DNA of 36,720 bases from Methanobacteriota archaeon. Its GTDB lineage: Archaea; Thermoplasmatota; Poseidoniia; MGIII; CG-Epi1. How positions within the stretch are numbered: the first letter of the stretch is position 1; every line of letters starts with the position of its first letter. The position numbers were made by a program, and so were the translations under genes. The notes under the pieces were generated by a model. The model made no database searches and was not told the DNA's origin. It saw nothing but the letters and a program-made list of their open reading frames with translations. The stretch covers positions 1 through 36,720 of the forward strand of contig JAAZXP010000007.1 of the NCBI GenBank assembly GCA_014240055.1, given 5' to 3'. Shown in pieces: positions 6,966-15,982 of this stretch.

Positions 6966-8863
6966 AATTACCCTATTCACTAAGAGCTAATCAAAGTAAA
7001 ATAATAGATAGTATTACCTCAGCATTAAAAAATCAGAATCATCTTGTTTTGGAAGCACCAACTGGGAGTGGAAAAACTTTCTCATCATTGGCTGCAGCGT
7101 TGCCTTTTATTGAAAATAGTGATATGAAGATTGTATATTGTGTACGTACTAACTCACAACAGAAACAGGTAATATATGAGTTACAGAAGTTCAAGGAATC
7201 AGGTAATAAGATAAAGGCTGTAGCGATTCAGGGTAGAGAGGCACTTTGTCCACAGCAAAAAAATGATGATGAGTTAAAGAAATCTAATTGGTCAGAGAAA
7301 TCAAAAATTTGTAAATCTCTGAAGTTGAAATCTAAGTTAGGAGAGAATGGATGTCCATTCTATAGCAAACTTTTGAGAGGAGGTGATTCTTTTACTAAAA
7401 AATGGTCTTCAGAGATACTTACTGCACAGGAATTTGCTAAGAAAGCTGAAGAAGAAGGTGTTTGTCCATATGAACTTAATAAATTGATGCTTAAAGAGGC
7501 TCAAGTTGTAATTGTACCTTATGTTTATTTCTTTGATGAATTTATAAGAAATTACATGTTAGGATGGATGGGTACTTCAATAGATAAAATAATAGCGATA
7601 GTTGATGAAGCACATAATCTTCCAGATTGGGCCAGAGGTGCAGCTTCAGAATCCATGACTTTAAAATCTATTACTCGGGCGATTGATGAAGTAAAAGATT
7701 ATGGATATCAACTTCCCGAGGGAAGAGACCCAATCCATTTTTTAAATCTTGTAGAAGCCTCAATGGAAAAATTGTCTGAAGAACACATTTCAGATGAAGA
7801 AGAAGAAGGCCACTTACCTTCCCATATTGTTTCTCTAGATTCAGAAGTGGCTACTTTTGAAACTGAAATGATGTCACTTGGTGCAATGACTTTACATCGC
7901 CTCAAACAAGATTCTACTGAGATTTCTAAGATGGGTCAGCAAACTCGGCAATATCTTTTGGATAAGAGCAAACGTCCACGTTCCTATCTTGGTTCAGTAG
8001 GGGATTTCCTCTGCCGTTGGCTTGATTCAATAGATAGTCATACAATTCGTTTAATTGGTAAAAAACCATTAAGGTTGGAAAAAGTATGTTTAGATCCAAG
8101 AATAATGACGAGTTTTCTCGATAATACAGCAGGAGTAGTTTCAATGTCAGGGACAATCAGTCCTCTAGATATGTTTAGGGACTTAGTTGGACTTAAACCA
8201 AGCACCATTTTGGAAAAGACAGAATCTATATTTCCGGCAGAGAACAAAAAAATAGTGTATTTAGATGATGTAACTACTTCGTACAATGAACTTAATAGTA
8301 AATCTAGTCTTTGGAGTAAAATAGTATCTAAATTAGAATTGATTACTACAAATTTTAATGGTAATATAGCTTTGTTTTTTCCATCTTATAAATTACTTGA
8401 ATTAGCATTAGAACATTTACATCTAAAAAAACCAGTCTATAGAGAGTATTCAGGAATGGATCAAGAAGAGCTAATGCAAACAGTTGAAAGTTTCAAGTCA
8501 GATAGTGGAGCCATATTGGCAGGAGTAATGGGTGGAAGATTAGCTGAAGGTATAGACTATCCTGAAACTACGCTAGAAATGGCAGTCATAGTGGGTATTC
8601 CTTATCCTTCTCCAGGAGTTAGGCAGAAGGCTTTACAGCATTATTATGACATTTCCTTTAACGGGAGGGGTTGGAAATTTGCAGTAGAATCTCCAGCAGT
8701 GCGTAAACTCTTGCAAGCAGCAGGTCGAGTTGTTCGTTCCGAAAGTGATCGAGGTTTCATTGTTATAGCAGATAGTCGGACAGGTCGTTTTTCAGAGTAT
8801 ATTCCTGATTTAGAGCGTTCAGATGACATAGTTTCAGAAATAAATGACTTTTTTGAAGCCTAA
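6962..8863 (+). CDS. XPD/Rad3-family 5'-3' DNA helicase (iron-sulfur)
   Basis: A superfamily 2 helicase of 633 residues in the XPD/DinG group. Walker A EAPTGSGKT is at 31-39. Four cysteines that would hold the 4Fe-4S cluster are at about 96, 117, 131 and 168. The DEAH box VDEAHNL is at 214-220. Later come SMSGTISPLDMF, the motif V region GGRLAEGIDYPE and the motif VI region QAAGRVVRSESDRG (585-598). These are the parts of an active ATPase with an FeS pin and an Arch insertion between DEAH and helicase domain 2. The role is probably opening DNA in repair. It starts with TTG inside the stop of the preceding small gene, and no closer ATG fits the N-terminus LPYSLRANQ. Confidence 0.92.
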   Translation: MKLPYSLRANQSKIIDSITSALKNQNHLVLEAPTGSGKTFSSLAAALPFIENSDMKIVYCVRTNSQQKQVIYELQKFKESGNKIKAVAIQGREALCPQQKNDDELKKSNWSEKSKICKSLKLKSKLGENGCPFYSKLLRGGDSFTKKWSSEILTAQEFAKKAEEEGVCPYELNKLMLKEAQVVIVPYVYFFDEFIRNYMLGWMGTSIDKIIAIVDEAHNLPDWARGAASESMTLKSITRAIDEVKDYGYQLPEGRDPIHFLNLVEASMEKLSEEHISDEEEEGHLPSHIVSLDSEVATFETEMMSLGAMTLHRLKQDSTEISKMGQQTRQYLLDKSKRPRSYLGSVGDFLCRWLDSIDSHTIRLIGKKPLRLEKVCLDPRIMTSFLDNTAGVVSMSGTISPLDMFRDLVGLKPSTILEKTESIFPAENKKIVYLDDVTTSYNELNSKSSLWSKIVSKLELITTNFNGNIALFFPSYKLLELALEHLHLKKPVYREYSGMDQEELMQTVESFKSDSGAILAGVMGGRLAEGIDYPETTLEMAVIVGIPYPSPGVRQKALQHYYDISFNGRGWKFAVESPAVRKLLQAAGRVVRSESDRGFIVIADSRTGRFSEYIPDLERSDDIVSEINDFFEA

Positions 8864-8864
8864 G

Positions 8865-8872
8865 TAATTTAA
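8865..8872 (+). promoter_or_regulatory. Possible TATA box for tRNA-Thr
   Basis: TAATTTAA lies 24-31 bases before the first base of the mature tRNA, just after the helicase stop codon. The position fits an archaeal tRNA promoter, but the sequence is a weak match. Confidence 0.35.
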
Positions 8873-8895
8873 TGCTCTATTTTTAGACGTGCAGC

Positions 8896-8972
8896 GCCAC
8901 CGTGGCTTAGCCCGGTATAGCGACTGATTCGTAATCAGTAGATCGGGGGTTCAAATCCCCCCGGTGGCTCCA
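8896..8972 (+). tRNA. tRNA-Thr (anticodon CGT), CCA encoded
   Basis: A complete cloverleaf: acceptor stem GCCACCG/CGGTGGC, D-arm beginning GCTT with GG in the loop, anticodon stem ACTGA/TCAGT with loop TTCGTAA (anticodon CGT), a 5-base variable region and T-arm GGGGG-TTCAAAT-CCCCC. Discriminator T and CCA are encoded at 8969-8972. No intron is seen. The last A of CCA touches the stop codon of the convergent pgk gene at 8973, so there is no separate intergenic space for a terminator. Confidence 0.95.
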
Positions 8973-10286
8973 TTATTCTTTGCTATATTTATTCTTACTA
9001 CGTCTCATAGCTTCTAGAGCTGGCATTGTTTCATCGGCCATAAAGGCGATGCATGCCCCACCACCAGTTGAGACATGTTCAATTTTTGAGGTTAGTCCCA
9101 TTTGGTTGAAGGCCATTGCAGTTTCTCCACCACCTACAACAGTCATGTTTGGATTATTTGAGATAGATTGGAATACCTCTCTAGTTCCAACAGCAAATTC
9201 AGCATCTTCGAAGACTCCCATAGGCCCATTAGCGATAACAGTTCCAGCCTTATCAATATATTCTATGTAGTTAACTAATGTATCTAATCCAATGTCATGT
9301 ATTGGATATTCAGTTGGTAATGATTCAATTTGTACTCCCAATCGATTTCCCTCATTATTCAAAGCTACATCATTAGGATAAATAATTTGGTCATTATAAT
9401 TTTTCAATAAATATTTAGCTTTATCTATTACATCTTCATAATTTGGTATATTCTTTTTGATAAATTCGTTACTAGATTTCCCTATGTTTATACCTGCGGC
9501 AATTAAAAATATATTAGCAACAACGCCTCCAGTCAAAACATAATCTACACCTTTTTTTAGGAAATATTCAGATATTGCTACAGAATCTGCAGCTTTACTC
9601 CCTCCTAAAATCGCAATTCTTGGTTGAGGTCCTGAGGCAATCGCCTTTCCTAAAAAATCTAATTCTCTTTGCATTACTCTCCCTGCAATAGCAGGTAGTT
9701 TCTCTGCAAATCCAACAAGAGATGGTTGACATCTATGTGCGGCTGCAAAAGCATCATTTATGAATAAATCAGCTAGTGGAGAAAGTTTAGCAACCATTTT
9801 ACTATTTGACTGCTTTTCAAAATTATTATTTTCGAATTTATTAAGTTCTATTTCTTGTTCATCAAATCGGACATTCTCGAGCATAAGAATATCACTGTTC
9901 TTTAGTTTTTGAATAGAACTAATAGCTTCCTTACCGTATAAATCAGGAACAAATTTTATTTTAATATTAATAATATCAGACATTATCTTAGCATGTTTTT
10001 TTAAACTAACAAAATCTAATTTACCTGGACGGGATTGATGAGCTAAAATTATGATTTTTGCGTTCTTCTCAGATAATTCTTTAACCGTATCAGCATGTCT
10101 TTTAATTCTGGTGTTATCTAATATGTCTCCATTTTCAGGATTAACTGATGAGTTAATATCTATTCTTAAAATTATTACTTTACCCTCGATTTTGAAATCA
10201 TCAATTGTTAAAAAACTACGATCCTCTAAGGTATCAAATTCGCCGTCAACAGTTGTATAACCACTATTTTGACCCACAAGTCGCAA
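8973..10286 (-). CDS. pgk: Phosphoglycerate kinase
   Basis: Glycolysis/gluconeogenesis enzyme interconverting 1,3-bisphosphoglycerate and 3-phosphoglycerate with ADP/ATP. Motifs: RIDINSSVN, NTRIKRH and HQSRPG in the N-domain, GGSKAADS, and NGPMGVFE plus VVGGGETAMAF in the nucleotide domain. The 437 residues are slightly more than usual for archaea. Most archaeal copies start near FLTIDDF, but here about 24 extra residues precede it, and no start codon exists closer than a TTG (10286) or GTG (10277), so the extension is probably translated. An Asn/Lys-rich insert (NKFENNNFEKQSNS) lies in the N-domain. It follows rfcS with a gap of 28 bases and may share its transcript. Confidence 0.93.
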   Translation of the reverse strand: MRLVGQNSGYTTVDGEFDTLEDRSFLTIDDFKIEGKVIILRIDINSSVNPENGDILDNTRIKRHADTVKELSEKNAKIIILAHQSRPGKLDFVSLKKHAKIMSDIINIKIKFVPDLYGKEAISSIQKLKNSDILMLENVRFDEQEIELNKFENNNFEKQSNSKMVAKLSPLADLFINDAFAAAHRCQPSLVGFAEKLPAIAGRVMQRELDFLGKAIASGPQPRIAILGGSKAADSVAISEYFLKKGVDYVLTGGVVANIFLIAAGINIGKSSNEFIKKNIPNYEDVIDKAKYLLKNYNDQIIYPNDVALNNEGNRLGVQIESLPTEYPIHDIGLDTLVNYIEYIDKAGTVIANGPMGVFEDAEFAVGTREVFQSISNNPNMTVVGGGETAMAFNQMGLTSKIEHVSTGGGACIAFMADETMPALEAMRRSKNKYSKE

Positions 10287-10314
10287 GGGGGTTGTTTGTA
10301 AACCTTTTTGTTGA

Positions 10315-11277
10315 TTAATTTTCGATGTGTCTGCCTAATACTACAAAATTAGCTACGACAGCTTCAATCTGAATTCTAGGATTAGCACCTTCAGATAATC
10401 TAAAGTCAGCTTCAGCTAATTTCTCGATCATCTGCACCTTGACATTATCTGGAATATCTAAATCTCTTACACATCTGTGCATTTGGCGTAGTACATCTTC
10501 TCCAGCCAAACCATATGTAATTTGTAAGGTATCCAGCTTCTCTCTTGCTCCGGAAAAGTTACCAGACAATGACATTTGTAATGCATCTTCAACTTCCTCA
10601 GGCCTTGCAGCAGCAACAGCTTGGTAGACGACATCTTGTGTAATATCAACATTTGCTGCGGCAGCCATTTGCAGACTGTTTATGGCACGCCTCAAATCTC
10701 CTTGGGCAAGATAAGTTAAGGATTCATAAGCATCTTTTGATACAGTTAATTTTTCATTCGTCGCTACAAATTTAAGATATTTTTCTAAATCTTCAGCTTT
10801 CAATGGTCTAAATCTGAACACAGCACATCTTGATTGAATAGGTTCTATTATTTTTGATGAAAAGTTACAAGACATTACGAATCTACAGGTTCGTGAATAT
10901 TTTTCCATAGTTCGTCTCAAAGCGGCTTGCGCTGCGCTTGTTAATGCATCAGCTTCATCTAAAAATATTATTTTGAATCCATCTTCCCCTAATGGTGCAG
11001 TTCTTGCAAATTCTTTAATTTTACCCCTAACAACATCAATTCCTCTTTCATCAGACGCATTAAGTTCATGTAAATTATGTCTCCATAAATCTCCAAACAT
11101 TTCTCTTGCTAATGCTAGAGCACTAGTTGTTTTTCCGATTCCTGCAGGCCCTGCAAATAGTAAATGAGGCATGGATCGTTCTTTTACATAATTTTTCAAT
11201 CTTGTAGTAACTGCAGATTGGCCAACGACCTCTGATAGGTTCATCGGGCGATATTTCTCTATCCAAATTTCCTCCAT
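10315..11277 (-). CDS. rfcS: Replication factor C small subunit (clamp loader)
   Basis: AAA+ ATPase subunit that loads PCNA onto primed DNA. It has 320 residues, the normal length. N-terminal WIEKYRPMNLSEVVGQ (box II), Walker A GPAGIGKT at 43-50, Walker B FLDEAD at 105-110, sensor/arginine-finger motif QSRC at 148-151, and the C-terminal collar helices all follow the family order. No intein interrupts the Walker A region, a common insertion site in archaea. It has its own TATA-like box. pgk lies 28 bases downstream on the same strand. Confidence 0.95.
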   Translation of the reverse strand: MEEIWIEKYRPMNLSEVVGQSAVTTRLKNYVKERSMPHLLFAGPAGIGKTTSALALAREMFGDLWRHNLHELNASDERGIDVVRGKIKEFARTAPLGEDGFKIIFLDEADALTSAAQAALRRTMEKYSRTCRFVMSCNFSSKIIEPIQSRCAVFRFRPLKAEDLEKYLKFVATNEKLTVSKDAYESLTYLAQGDLRRAINSLQMAAAANVDITQDVVYQAVAAARPEEVEDALQMSLSGNFSGAREKLDTLQITYGLAGEDVLRQMHRCVRDLDIPDNVKVQMIEKLAEADFRLSEGANPRIQIEAVVANFVVLGRHIEN

Positions 11278-11297
11278 TAATATGCTATTCGCCCGTT

Positions 11298-11307
11298 GTA
11301 TTTAATT
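11298..11307 (-). promoter_or_regulatory. TATA-like box for rfcS
   Basis: The minus strand reads AATTAAATAC, 21-30 bases before the rfcS ATG. This is leaderless spacing. Confidence 0.45.
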
Positions 11308-11329
11308 CCGTCTACAGTTTAATGTAACC

Positions 11330-11337
11330 GATAAATA
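11330..11337 (+). promoter_or_regulatory. TATA box for the acyl-CoA dehydrogenase gene
   Basis: GATAAATA lies 23-30 bases before ATG 11360. Spacing and composition fit a leaderless transcript. Confidence 0.5.
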
Positions 11338-11359
11338 GCCCGTAACTAAACCGTATTTA

Positions 11360-12526
11360 ATGTCCAGATATGAAGGCCTTGATTTTTTTAATTTAGAACA
11401 AAATTTGACTGAAGAGGAGATAATGGTTCGGGATTTAGTTCGTAGTTGGGTAGATGAAAAAGTTCTTCCAATTATTGAGAAATATTATACAGAGGGAACC
11501 TTTCCTGTAGAATTAATACCTGAAATAGGTTCAATGGGTCTTTTTGGATGTAATTTAGACGGTTATGAATGTGCCGGATTATCGAATGTAGCTTATGGCT
11601 TAGTTTGCCAGGAATTAGAGCGAGGTGATTCAGCAATTAGAAGTTGTGTATCTGTTCAAGGTTCATTGTCAATGTATCCAATTCATGCATTTGGAACAGA
11701 AGAGCAGAAGCAAAAATATTTGCCAGGAATGGCTAAAGGTGAATTGATAGGATGTTTTGGACTTACTGAGCCAGATCATGGTTCAGATCCTGCAGGGATG
11801 GAAACCAAAGCAGTAGATGACGGAGATTCCTATATTCTGAATGGAGCTAAAATGTGGATTACTAATGGTACCATTGCAGATTTAGCAATTGTTTGGGCTA
11901 AATTGGATGGGAAAATCCGAGGTTTTATAGTAGAAAAAAGTGATAACGGTTTTACAGCGCCTGAAATGAAGGGTAAGCATTCTCTTAGAGCTTCAATTAC
12001 TAGTGAATTAGTTTTCCAAGATTGTAAGATACCTAAGGACAGACTGTTGCCTGATGTTCAAGGGCTCAAAGGTCCATTAAGCTGTTTAACTCAAGCAAGA
12101 TTTGGTATTGCATGGGGTTCCTTAGGGGCTGCAATGGGATGTTTTCATTCTTCAGTTGATTATTCTAAATCTCGAATAATGTTCAATAAACCAATTGCAA
12201 GTTTTCAATTAGTTCAAAACAAACTGGCATGGATGCTTCGTGAAATAACAAAAGGCCAATTATTAGCATATCATCTTGGTAGAGCTAAAGACAAGGGCGA
12301 ATCTACTCCCGAAATGGTTTCACTTGGTAAAATGAATAATGTTGATGCAGCTATTCAAATAGCTCGTATGTCAAGAGATATTCATGGAGCCAATGGCATT
12401 CTGAATGAGTATCCTATAATGAGACATATGGCCAATCTTGAAAGCGTATATACATATGAAGGTACACACGATATCCATAATTTAATTTTAGGACGTTGGA
12501 TAACTGGTATTCAAGCTTTTGAGTAA
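11360..12526 (+). CDS. Acyl-CoA dehydrogenase, glutaryl-CoA dehydrogenase-like
   Basis: A flavoprotein of 388 residues. GCFGLTEPDHGSDPAGMET (about 131-149) and the MWITNG motif (165-170) form the FAD/acyl-CoA site. The C-terminal YEGTHDIHNLILGRWITGIQ (366-385) carries the catalytic base Glu367 in the pattern of glutaryl-CoA dehydrogenases. It would oxidise and decarboxylate glutaryl-CoA to crotonyl-CoA in lysine/tryptophan breakdown, passing electrons to an electron-transfer flavoprotein. Another short-chain acyl-CoA substrate is possible. It is a single gene with its own promoter. Its stop codon is directly followed by the stop codon of the opposite gene (TAATTA, no overlap). Confidence 0.88.
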   Translation: MSRYEGLDFFNLEQNLTEEEIMVRDLVRSWVDEKVLPIIEKYYTEGTFPVELIPEIGSMGLFGCNLDGYECAGLSNVAYGLVCQELERGDSAIRSCVSVQGSLSMYPIHAFGTEEQKQKYLPGMAKGELIGCFGLTEPDHGSDPAGMETKAVDDGDSYILNGAKMWITNGTIADLAIVWAKLDGKIRGFIVEKSDNGFTAPEMKGKHSLRASITSELVFQDCKIPKDRLLPDVQGLKGPLSCLTQARFGIAWGSLGAAMGCFHSSVDYSKSRIMFNKPIASFQLVQNKLAWMLREITKGQLLAYHLGRAKDKGESTPEMVSLGKMNNVDAAIQIARMSRDIHGANGILNEYPIMRHMANLESVYTYEGTHDIHNLILGRWITGIQAFE

Positions 12527-13525
12527 TTAGATAGTATTAGGTGTAGCTACAGCTTCATTCCATACTTTACAATTATAACAGCTACGTGTTAATGATTTAC
12601 CATTTCCATCAGCACCATCACTACTGGTGTAACTGAATGTATCTTCAAATGATCCTTTAGAGAGTATAAGAGTTTCATTTTTACCCAGCCCATTGCCGAT
12701 AGCATTGTCCTCTACAGAGAAAACATTTTCATAGTTTCCATATGTAGATTTATATGTGGTTGGTGATGTAGTTAATATGGCAACCTTTTTTGCAGGTATT
12801 ACGATTATATCGTCTTCATTTTCAGGTAATATCTTGTCTTTGTCCACATCATCTGCAATTACCCAATTTTCTAGATAAATTGCAGTTGGATTTGGATTAT
12901 ATACTTCAATCCATTCATAATCAATTCCAGTGTTAGTAGGATTATACATGACCTCTGTCAGGTATATTTTATTACCGAGGGTATTACCTTCAAAAACAGT
13001 TACAGTTAGTAATGAAGGTAGTAATTCAGAACCACTATTGTATAGCATATATCTTTCAGATTCAACACTTATTGAAGCTCCACTAGGGTCGCCACCCCAA
13101 ACACATACAGATTCATTTGGAACGATTGTACGAATTTCTATTCTTAGTTCCTGACTAACTTCTAATTCATTTCTTAAAGGATTATATGGAAATTTTCCTA
13201 AGGCTTCGCATTTATCCTTATCCAGATTTCCATTAGAATCCAGTAATCCTACAGTTATGCCATTTCTTAATTGTGATTCACCAGTTCCAAACTCGAAGTC
13301 TTCCCAGTTAGTCACATTATTAATTTTGCCTTGAGAACCAGTTAATTCAGAGATAACTTCTCTGGCCATAACAACACGATTGTCATTGTTATCCAAATCT
13401 ATGCCAATACGGTAATTCATGGCTGAAGTAAATGACTGAATCAGTAAAACAAAAATAGTTAGAGCCATTGTAAACTCAATAACGTGAGTAACGGCATCTT
13501 CAGTTTTGATTGTTCTTGGTTTCAT
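12527..13525 (-). CDS. Membrane-anchored protein with lamin-tail domain
   Basis: 332 residues from the ATG at 13525, which overlaps the permease stop as ATGA. A TTG 27 bases further up is possible but less likely. One hydrophobic helix near the N-terminus (about 15-35, HVIEFTMALTIFVLLIQSF) follows a basic/acidic lead, a layout like pilin-type or pseudopilin anchors. The C-terminal half has the lamin-tail (LTD) pattern: IYLTEVMYNPTNTGIDYEWI, EVYNPNPTAIYLENWVIADD and later IPAKKVAIL. LTD domains in secreted prokaryotic proteins are immunoglobulin-like. It is likely anchored with the LTD outside the cell. Its coupling to the ABC transporter suggests a shared export or cell-surface job. Confidence 0.72.
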   Translation of the reverse strand: MKPRTIKTEDAVTHVIEFTMALTIFVLLIQSFTSAMNYRIGIDLDNNDNRVVMAREVISELTGSQGKINNVTNWEDFEFGTGESQLRNGITVGLLDSNGNLDKDKCEALGKFPYNPLRNELEVSQELRIEIRTIVPNESVCVWGGDPSGASISVESERYMLYNSGSELLPSLLTVTVFEGNTLGNKIYLTEVMYNPTNTGIDYEWIEVYNPNPTAIYLENWVIADDVDKDKILPENEDDIIVIPAKKVAILTTSPTTYKSTYGNYENVFSVEDNAIGNGLGKNETLILSKGSFEDTFSYTSSDGADGNGKSLTRSCYNCKVWNEAVATPNTI

Positions 13526-14982
13526 CCTCTCATTTCCCTCTTGAAAAGCCATGTCGCTATTCTAAGGCATATTAATGGCCACAAGACAAGAGACAATAAA
13601 AGTAACCATCCCGGTACACCTTCGAAATCTATAGATATAGTTCTATGGGTAAATAGTCCTACTGCCATTTGATAAACAAACCCAGGATTGAGTAATGCTA
13701 ATCGAGATGCGATAGCTTGGTATTCAGGGTCATTTTCAAAATTTTGAGCAGATACATCTATACCAATAACAAAAGAAACTGCATAAACAAGCAAGGTCCA
13801 AACTACTGAGAATAACAACCATGCCCCTAATCCATAAATTACTACGTCAGCACCATTCTTTGCCGAAATTGCTAAACATAATTGGAAAGTAACCATAGTA
13901 AATATCATAAATTGTCCAAAAACTAAGAAAGTAACCATACATCCTACTGTGGGCATTTCTCCAGCTACAGTCATGAAATAAAGTCCTAAGACTTGTGCAA
14001 TAAAAGCAGGAACTCCAACTACCATTGTTAGCCCTAGTGCTTTACCAAGTATTATTGTTTCACGATTTATGGGTCTTGCTAAAAGCATATTCAAAGTATT
14101 CGATTGTCTTTCCTTATGAATTGTATCTACTGACACAGCAATTGCTGCCAATGAAACTACAAAGAAACTGAAGTAAGATAATCTCAGAATACCGTCATTT
14201 CCACTTGTTACAGCAAATACAGAGGTACTATTTTGTAAATCTCCTAAAAGCCATCCAATTCCGACAATAAATATAGTGAAAAAAGATCCCAAAACGATCA
14301 TTCGAGGAGCTTTTAGGCCTCTTCGAAATTCGAATAATGCTAAATGTTTAGCAAATTTTAATTGAGTTCTTAAATTTGGTATTCTGCTAAATGAGTAATA
14401 ACTACCTATTGCTAACAGAAGCAATTCGGTTCCAAAGAAATAATAATCAGTATCGGAAGCTAAGTGGATATCTTCAGGTATTGCTTCCCAACCTTCTCTA
14501 TTCAGTGTTATGTTTTGTCCATTTTCAGTATAGTATGAGGTATTTTCAATAACATAGGCTCTAACTGTCACAATTTCACTTTCAAAGAATTCTCCACTAA
14601 GGTCACCATTAACTAAAATTCTCATTCCACTCAAATTGATTATGGTTTTACCATACAAATCTTCATCATAAACTAAGGCTTCATCCTTAGAATATTGACC
14701 AACAACTATACTATCATTATTGTAAACTTCAAATTTAGGTGAAGTTACTAAGATACCTTTGAATGTGATACTATCTCCTACATTCTCAGGGAAGTTTATG
14801 TTCGTTTCATTATTTCCTTTAGTAACAGTTTTCCCTTTCCATATCTCTAATGGATTTGTTTCGGTAGTTAGCTCCCAGTGTGTTTTATGAACAATAGCAA
14901 CAACCATAACCAAAGAAATCGCAATAATCAGAGGCTGCCAGATTTTTAGTTTATTCCATTGATTTAATCTTCTACTAATCAC
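13522..14982 (-). CDS. ABC-2 type transporter permease with large outer loop
   Basis: 486 residues from a GTG at 14982. I chose this because a perfect GGAGGTG ribosome site ends 6 bases before it; a GTG 9 bases upstream lies inside that site. One N-terminal membrane helix (about 17-38) is followed by an extracytoplasmic domain of about 150 residues, then several helices in the last two thirds. The stretch TIHKERQSNTLNMLLARPINRETI is the cytoplasmic elbow typical of ABC-2/NatB-type permeases. Together with the preceding ATPase it would form an exporter. It overlaps the ATPase and the lamin-tail gene at its two ends. Confidence 0.83.
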   Translation of the reverse strand: MISRRLNQWNKLKIWQPLIIAISLVMVVAIVHKTHWELTTETNPLEIWKGKTVTKGNNETNINFPENVGDSITFKGILVTSPKFEVYNNDSIVVGQYSKDEALVYDEDLYGKTIINLSGMRILVNGDLSGEFFESEIVTVRAYVIENTSYYTENGQNITLNREGWEAIPEDIHLASDTDYYFFGTELLLLAIGSYYSFSRIPNLRTQLKFAKHLALFEFRRGLKAPRMIVLGSFFTIFIVGIGWLLGDLQNSTSVFAVTSGNDGILRLSYFSFFVVSLAAIAVSVDTIHKERQSNTLNMLLARPINRETIILGKALGLTMVVGVPAFIAQVLGLYFMTVAGEMPTVGCMVTFLVFGQFMIFTMVTFQLCLAISAKNGADVVIYGLGAWLLFSVVWTLLVYAVSFVIGIDVSAQNFENDPEYQAIASRLALLNPGFVYQMAVGLFTHRTISIDFEGVPGWLLLLSLVLWPLICLRIATWLFKREMRG

Positions 14983-15952
14983 GGTCTTCACCTCCGGTTT
15001 CAGTCATGAAAACATCTTCTAAGGAAGTGTCTTGAGGTTCAATAGAAAAGATCTGTACATTGTTTGATACCAAATTGTTAGTTACCCATGGTATCAAATT
15101 TTCCTTTAATTTTAGTAAAATATGCTGGTGTTTACCTAGCTCTTTCATTTCTAGAATATTAATTCCTTTCTTTTTATTTAATTCTTCCTCATTATTTTTA
15201 TTAAAATTCTTAACTCTTAAAGAAAGTTTAATCGCAGTTTTTCTTACCTTTTCTCTAATATCTTGAATAGATTCTTGTCTAATCAGTTTTCCATTATTTA
15301 TGATTCCAACATGAGTACATATCTCTTGGACTTCTGACAGAACATGTGAACTAAGCAAAATGGTTAGTCCTTTTTTATTTAAATCTCTTAATACACTTCT
15401 TAAGGCCTTTACTCCTCTCGGGTCCAATCCAGATGTGGGTTCATCAAGAACTAATATTTGAGGCTCATGTAGTAATGCAATAGCAAGCGCTAGCCTCTTT
15501 TTCATACCTAGTGAAAACTCTCCAACGGGTCTTTTTGAATCTTTTTCGAGACCAAGAAGTTTCAGCAATTCTGAGCTTCTTTTTTCTATGGTCTCAGTAG
15601 TTAAGTCATAAAACCCCGCATAGAAAGATAGAGTTTCTACACAATTAAGATTTCCGTAAAGTCCGATCTGTTCAGGTAGAAAACCAATTTTATTTTTATT
15701 TTCAAAAGAATTATTTTCTATATCTTCGCCTTCTATTAGTATAGACCCTGCATCAGATTTTAATATTCCAGTTATGCATTTTATGGTTGTAGTTTTACCA
15801 GCTCCATTAGGACCTAGAAATCCGAATATTTGTCCTTTTTCAACTTTAAAACTTAATTTGTCAAGAGCTTTTGTGGTTCTAATAACTCTTCCGAAACTGC
15901 GAATCCGGTAGTCTTTTTGGACTCCGTCTAATTCAAGAAGGGTGTTTGCCAC
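14975..15952 (-). CDS. ABC transporter ATP-binding protein
   Basis: Nucleotide-binding subunit of 325 residues. Walker A GPNGAGKT is at 47-54, Q-loop FLPEQ at 91-95, signature FSLGMKKRLA at 146-155, Walker B LVLDEP at 167-172 and the switch His in SSHVLSE at about 203. A C-terminal extension of about 100 residues, partly Lys/Asn-rich, follows the ABC core, as in drug or Nat-type exporters (CcmA/NatA group). It starts with GTG. Its promoter appears to be the same A/T element used by priL in the other direction. It overlaps the permease gene. Confidence 0.92.
   Translation of the reverse strand: MANTLLELDGVQKDYRIRSFGRVIRTTKALDKLSFKVEKGQIFGFLGPNGAGKTTTIKCITGILKSDAGSILIEGEDIENNSFENKNKIGFLPEQIGLYGNLNCVETLSFYAGFYDLTTETIEKRSSELLKLLGLEKDSKRPVGEFSLGMKKRLALAIALLHEPQILVLDEPTSGLDPRGVKALRSVLRDLNKKGLTILLSSHVLSEVQEICTHVGIINNGKLIRQESIQDIREKVRKTAIKLSLRVKNFNKNNEEELNKKKGINILEMKELGKHQHILLKLKENLIPWVTNNLVSNNVQIFSIEPQDTSLEDVFMTETGGEDRD
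14989..14995 (-). promoter_or_regulatory. Shine-Dalgarno site deciding the permease start
   Basis: The minus strand reads GGAGGTG within the last codons of the ABC ATPase gene, 6 bases before GTG 14982. It marks re-initiation for the permease. Confidence 0.55.
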
Positions 15953-15974
15953 GTAATGTCACCCTTGATTGCTG

Positions 15975-15982
15975 TTATAAAA
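15975..15982. promoter_or_regulatory. TATA element shared by priL and the ABC ATPase gene
   Basis: TTATAAAA on the plus strand (TTTTATAA on the minus strand) is the only strong TATA-like run in the 50-base divergent gap. It is 20 bases from the priL start and 22 bases from the ABC ATPase start, so it could serve both directions as a leaderless promoter. Confidence 0.5.

Noticed and set aside
8973-9010. A tRNA-linked integration site
   Set aside because: There is no integrase, no repeated tRNA 3' end and no foreign genes next to the tRNA; pgk and rfcS are core genes.
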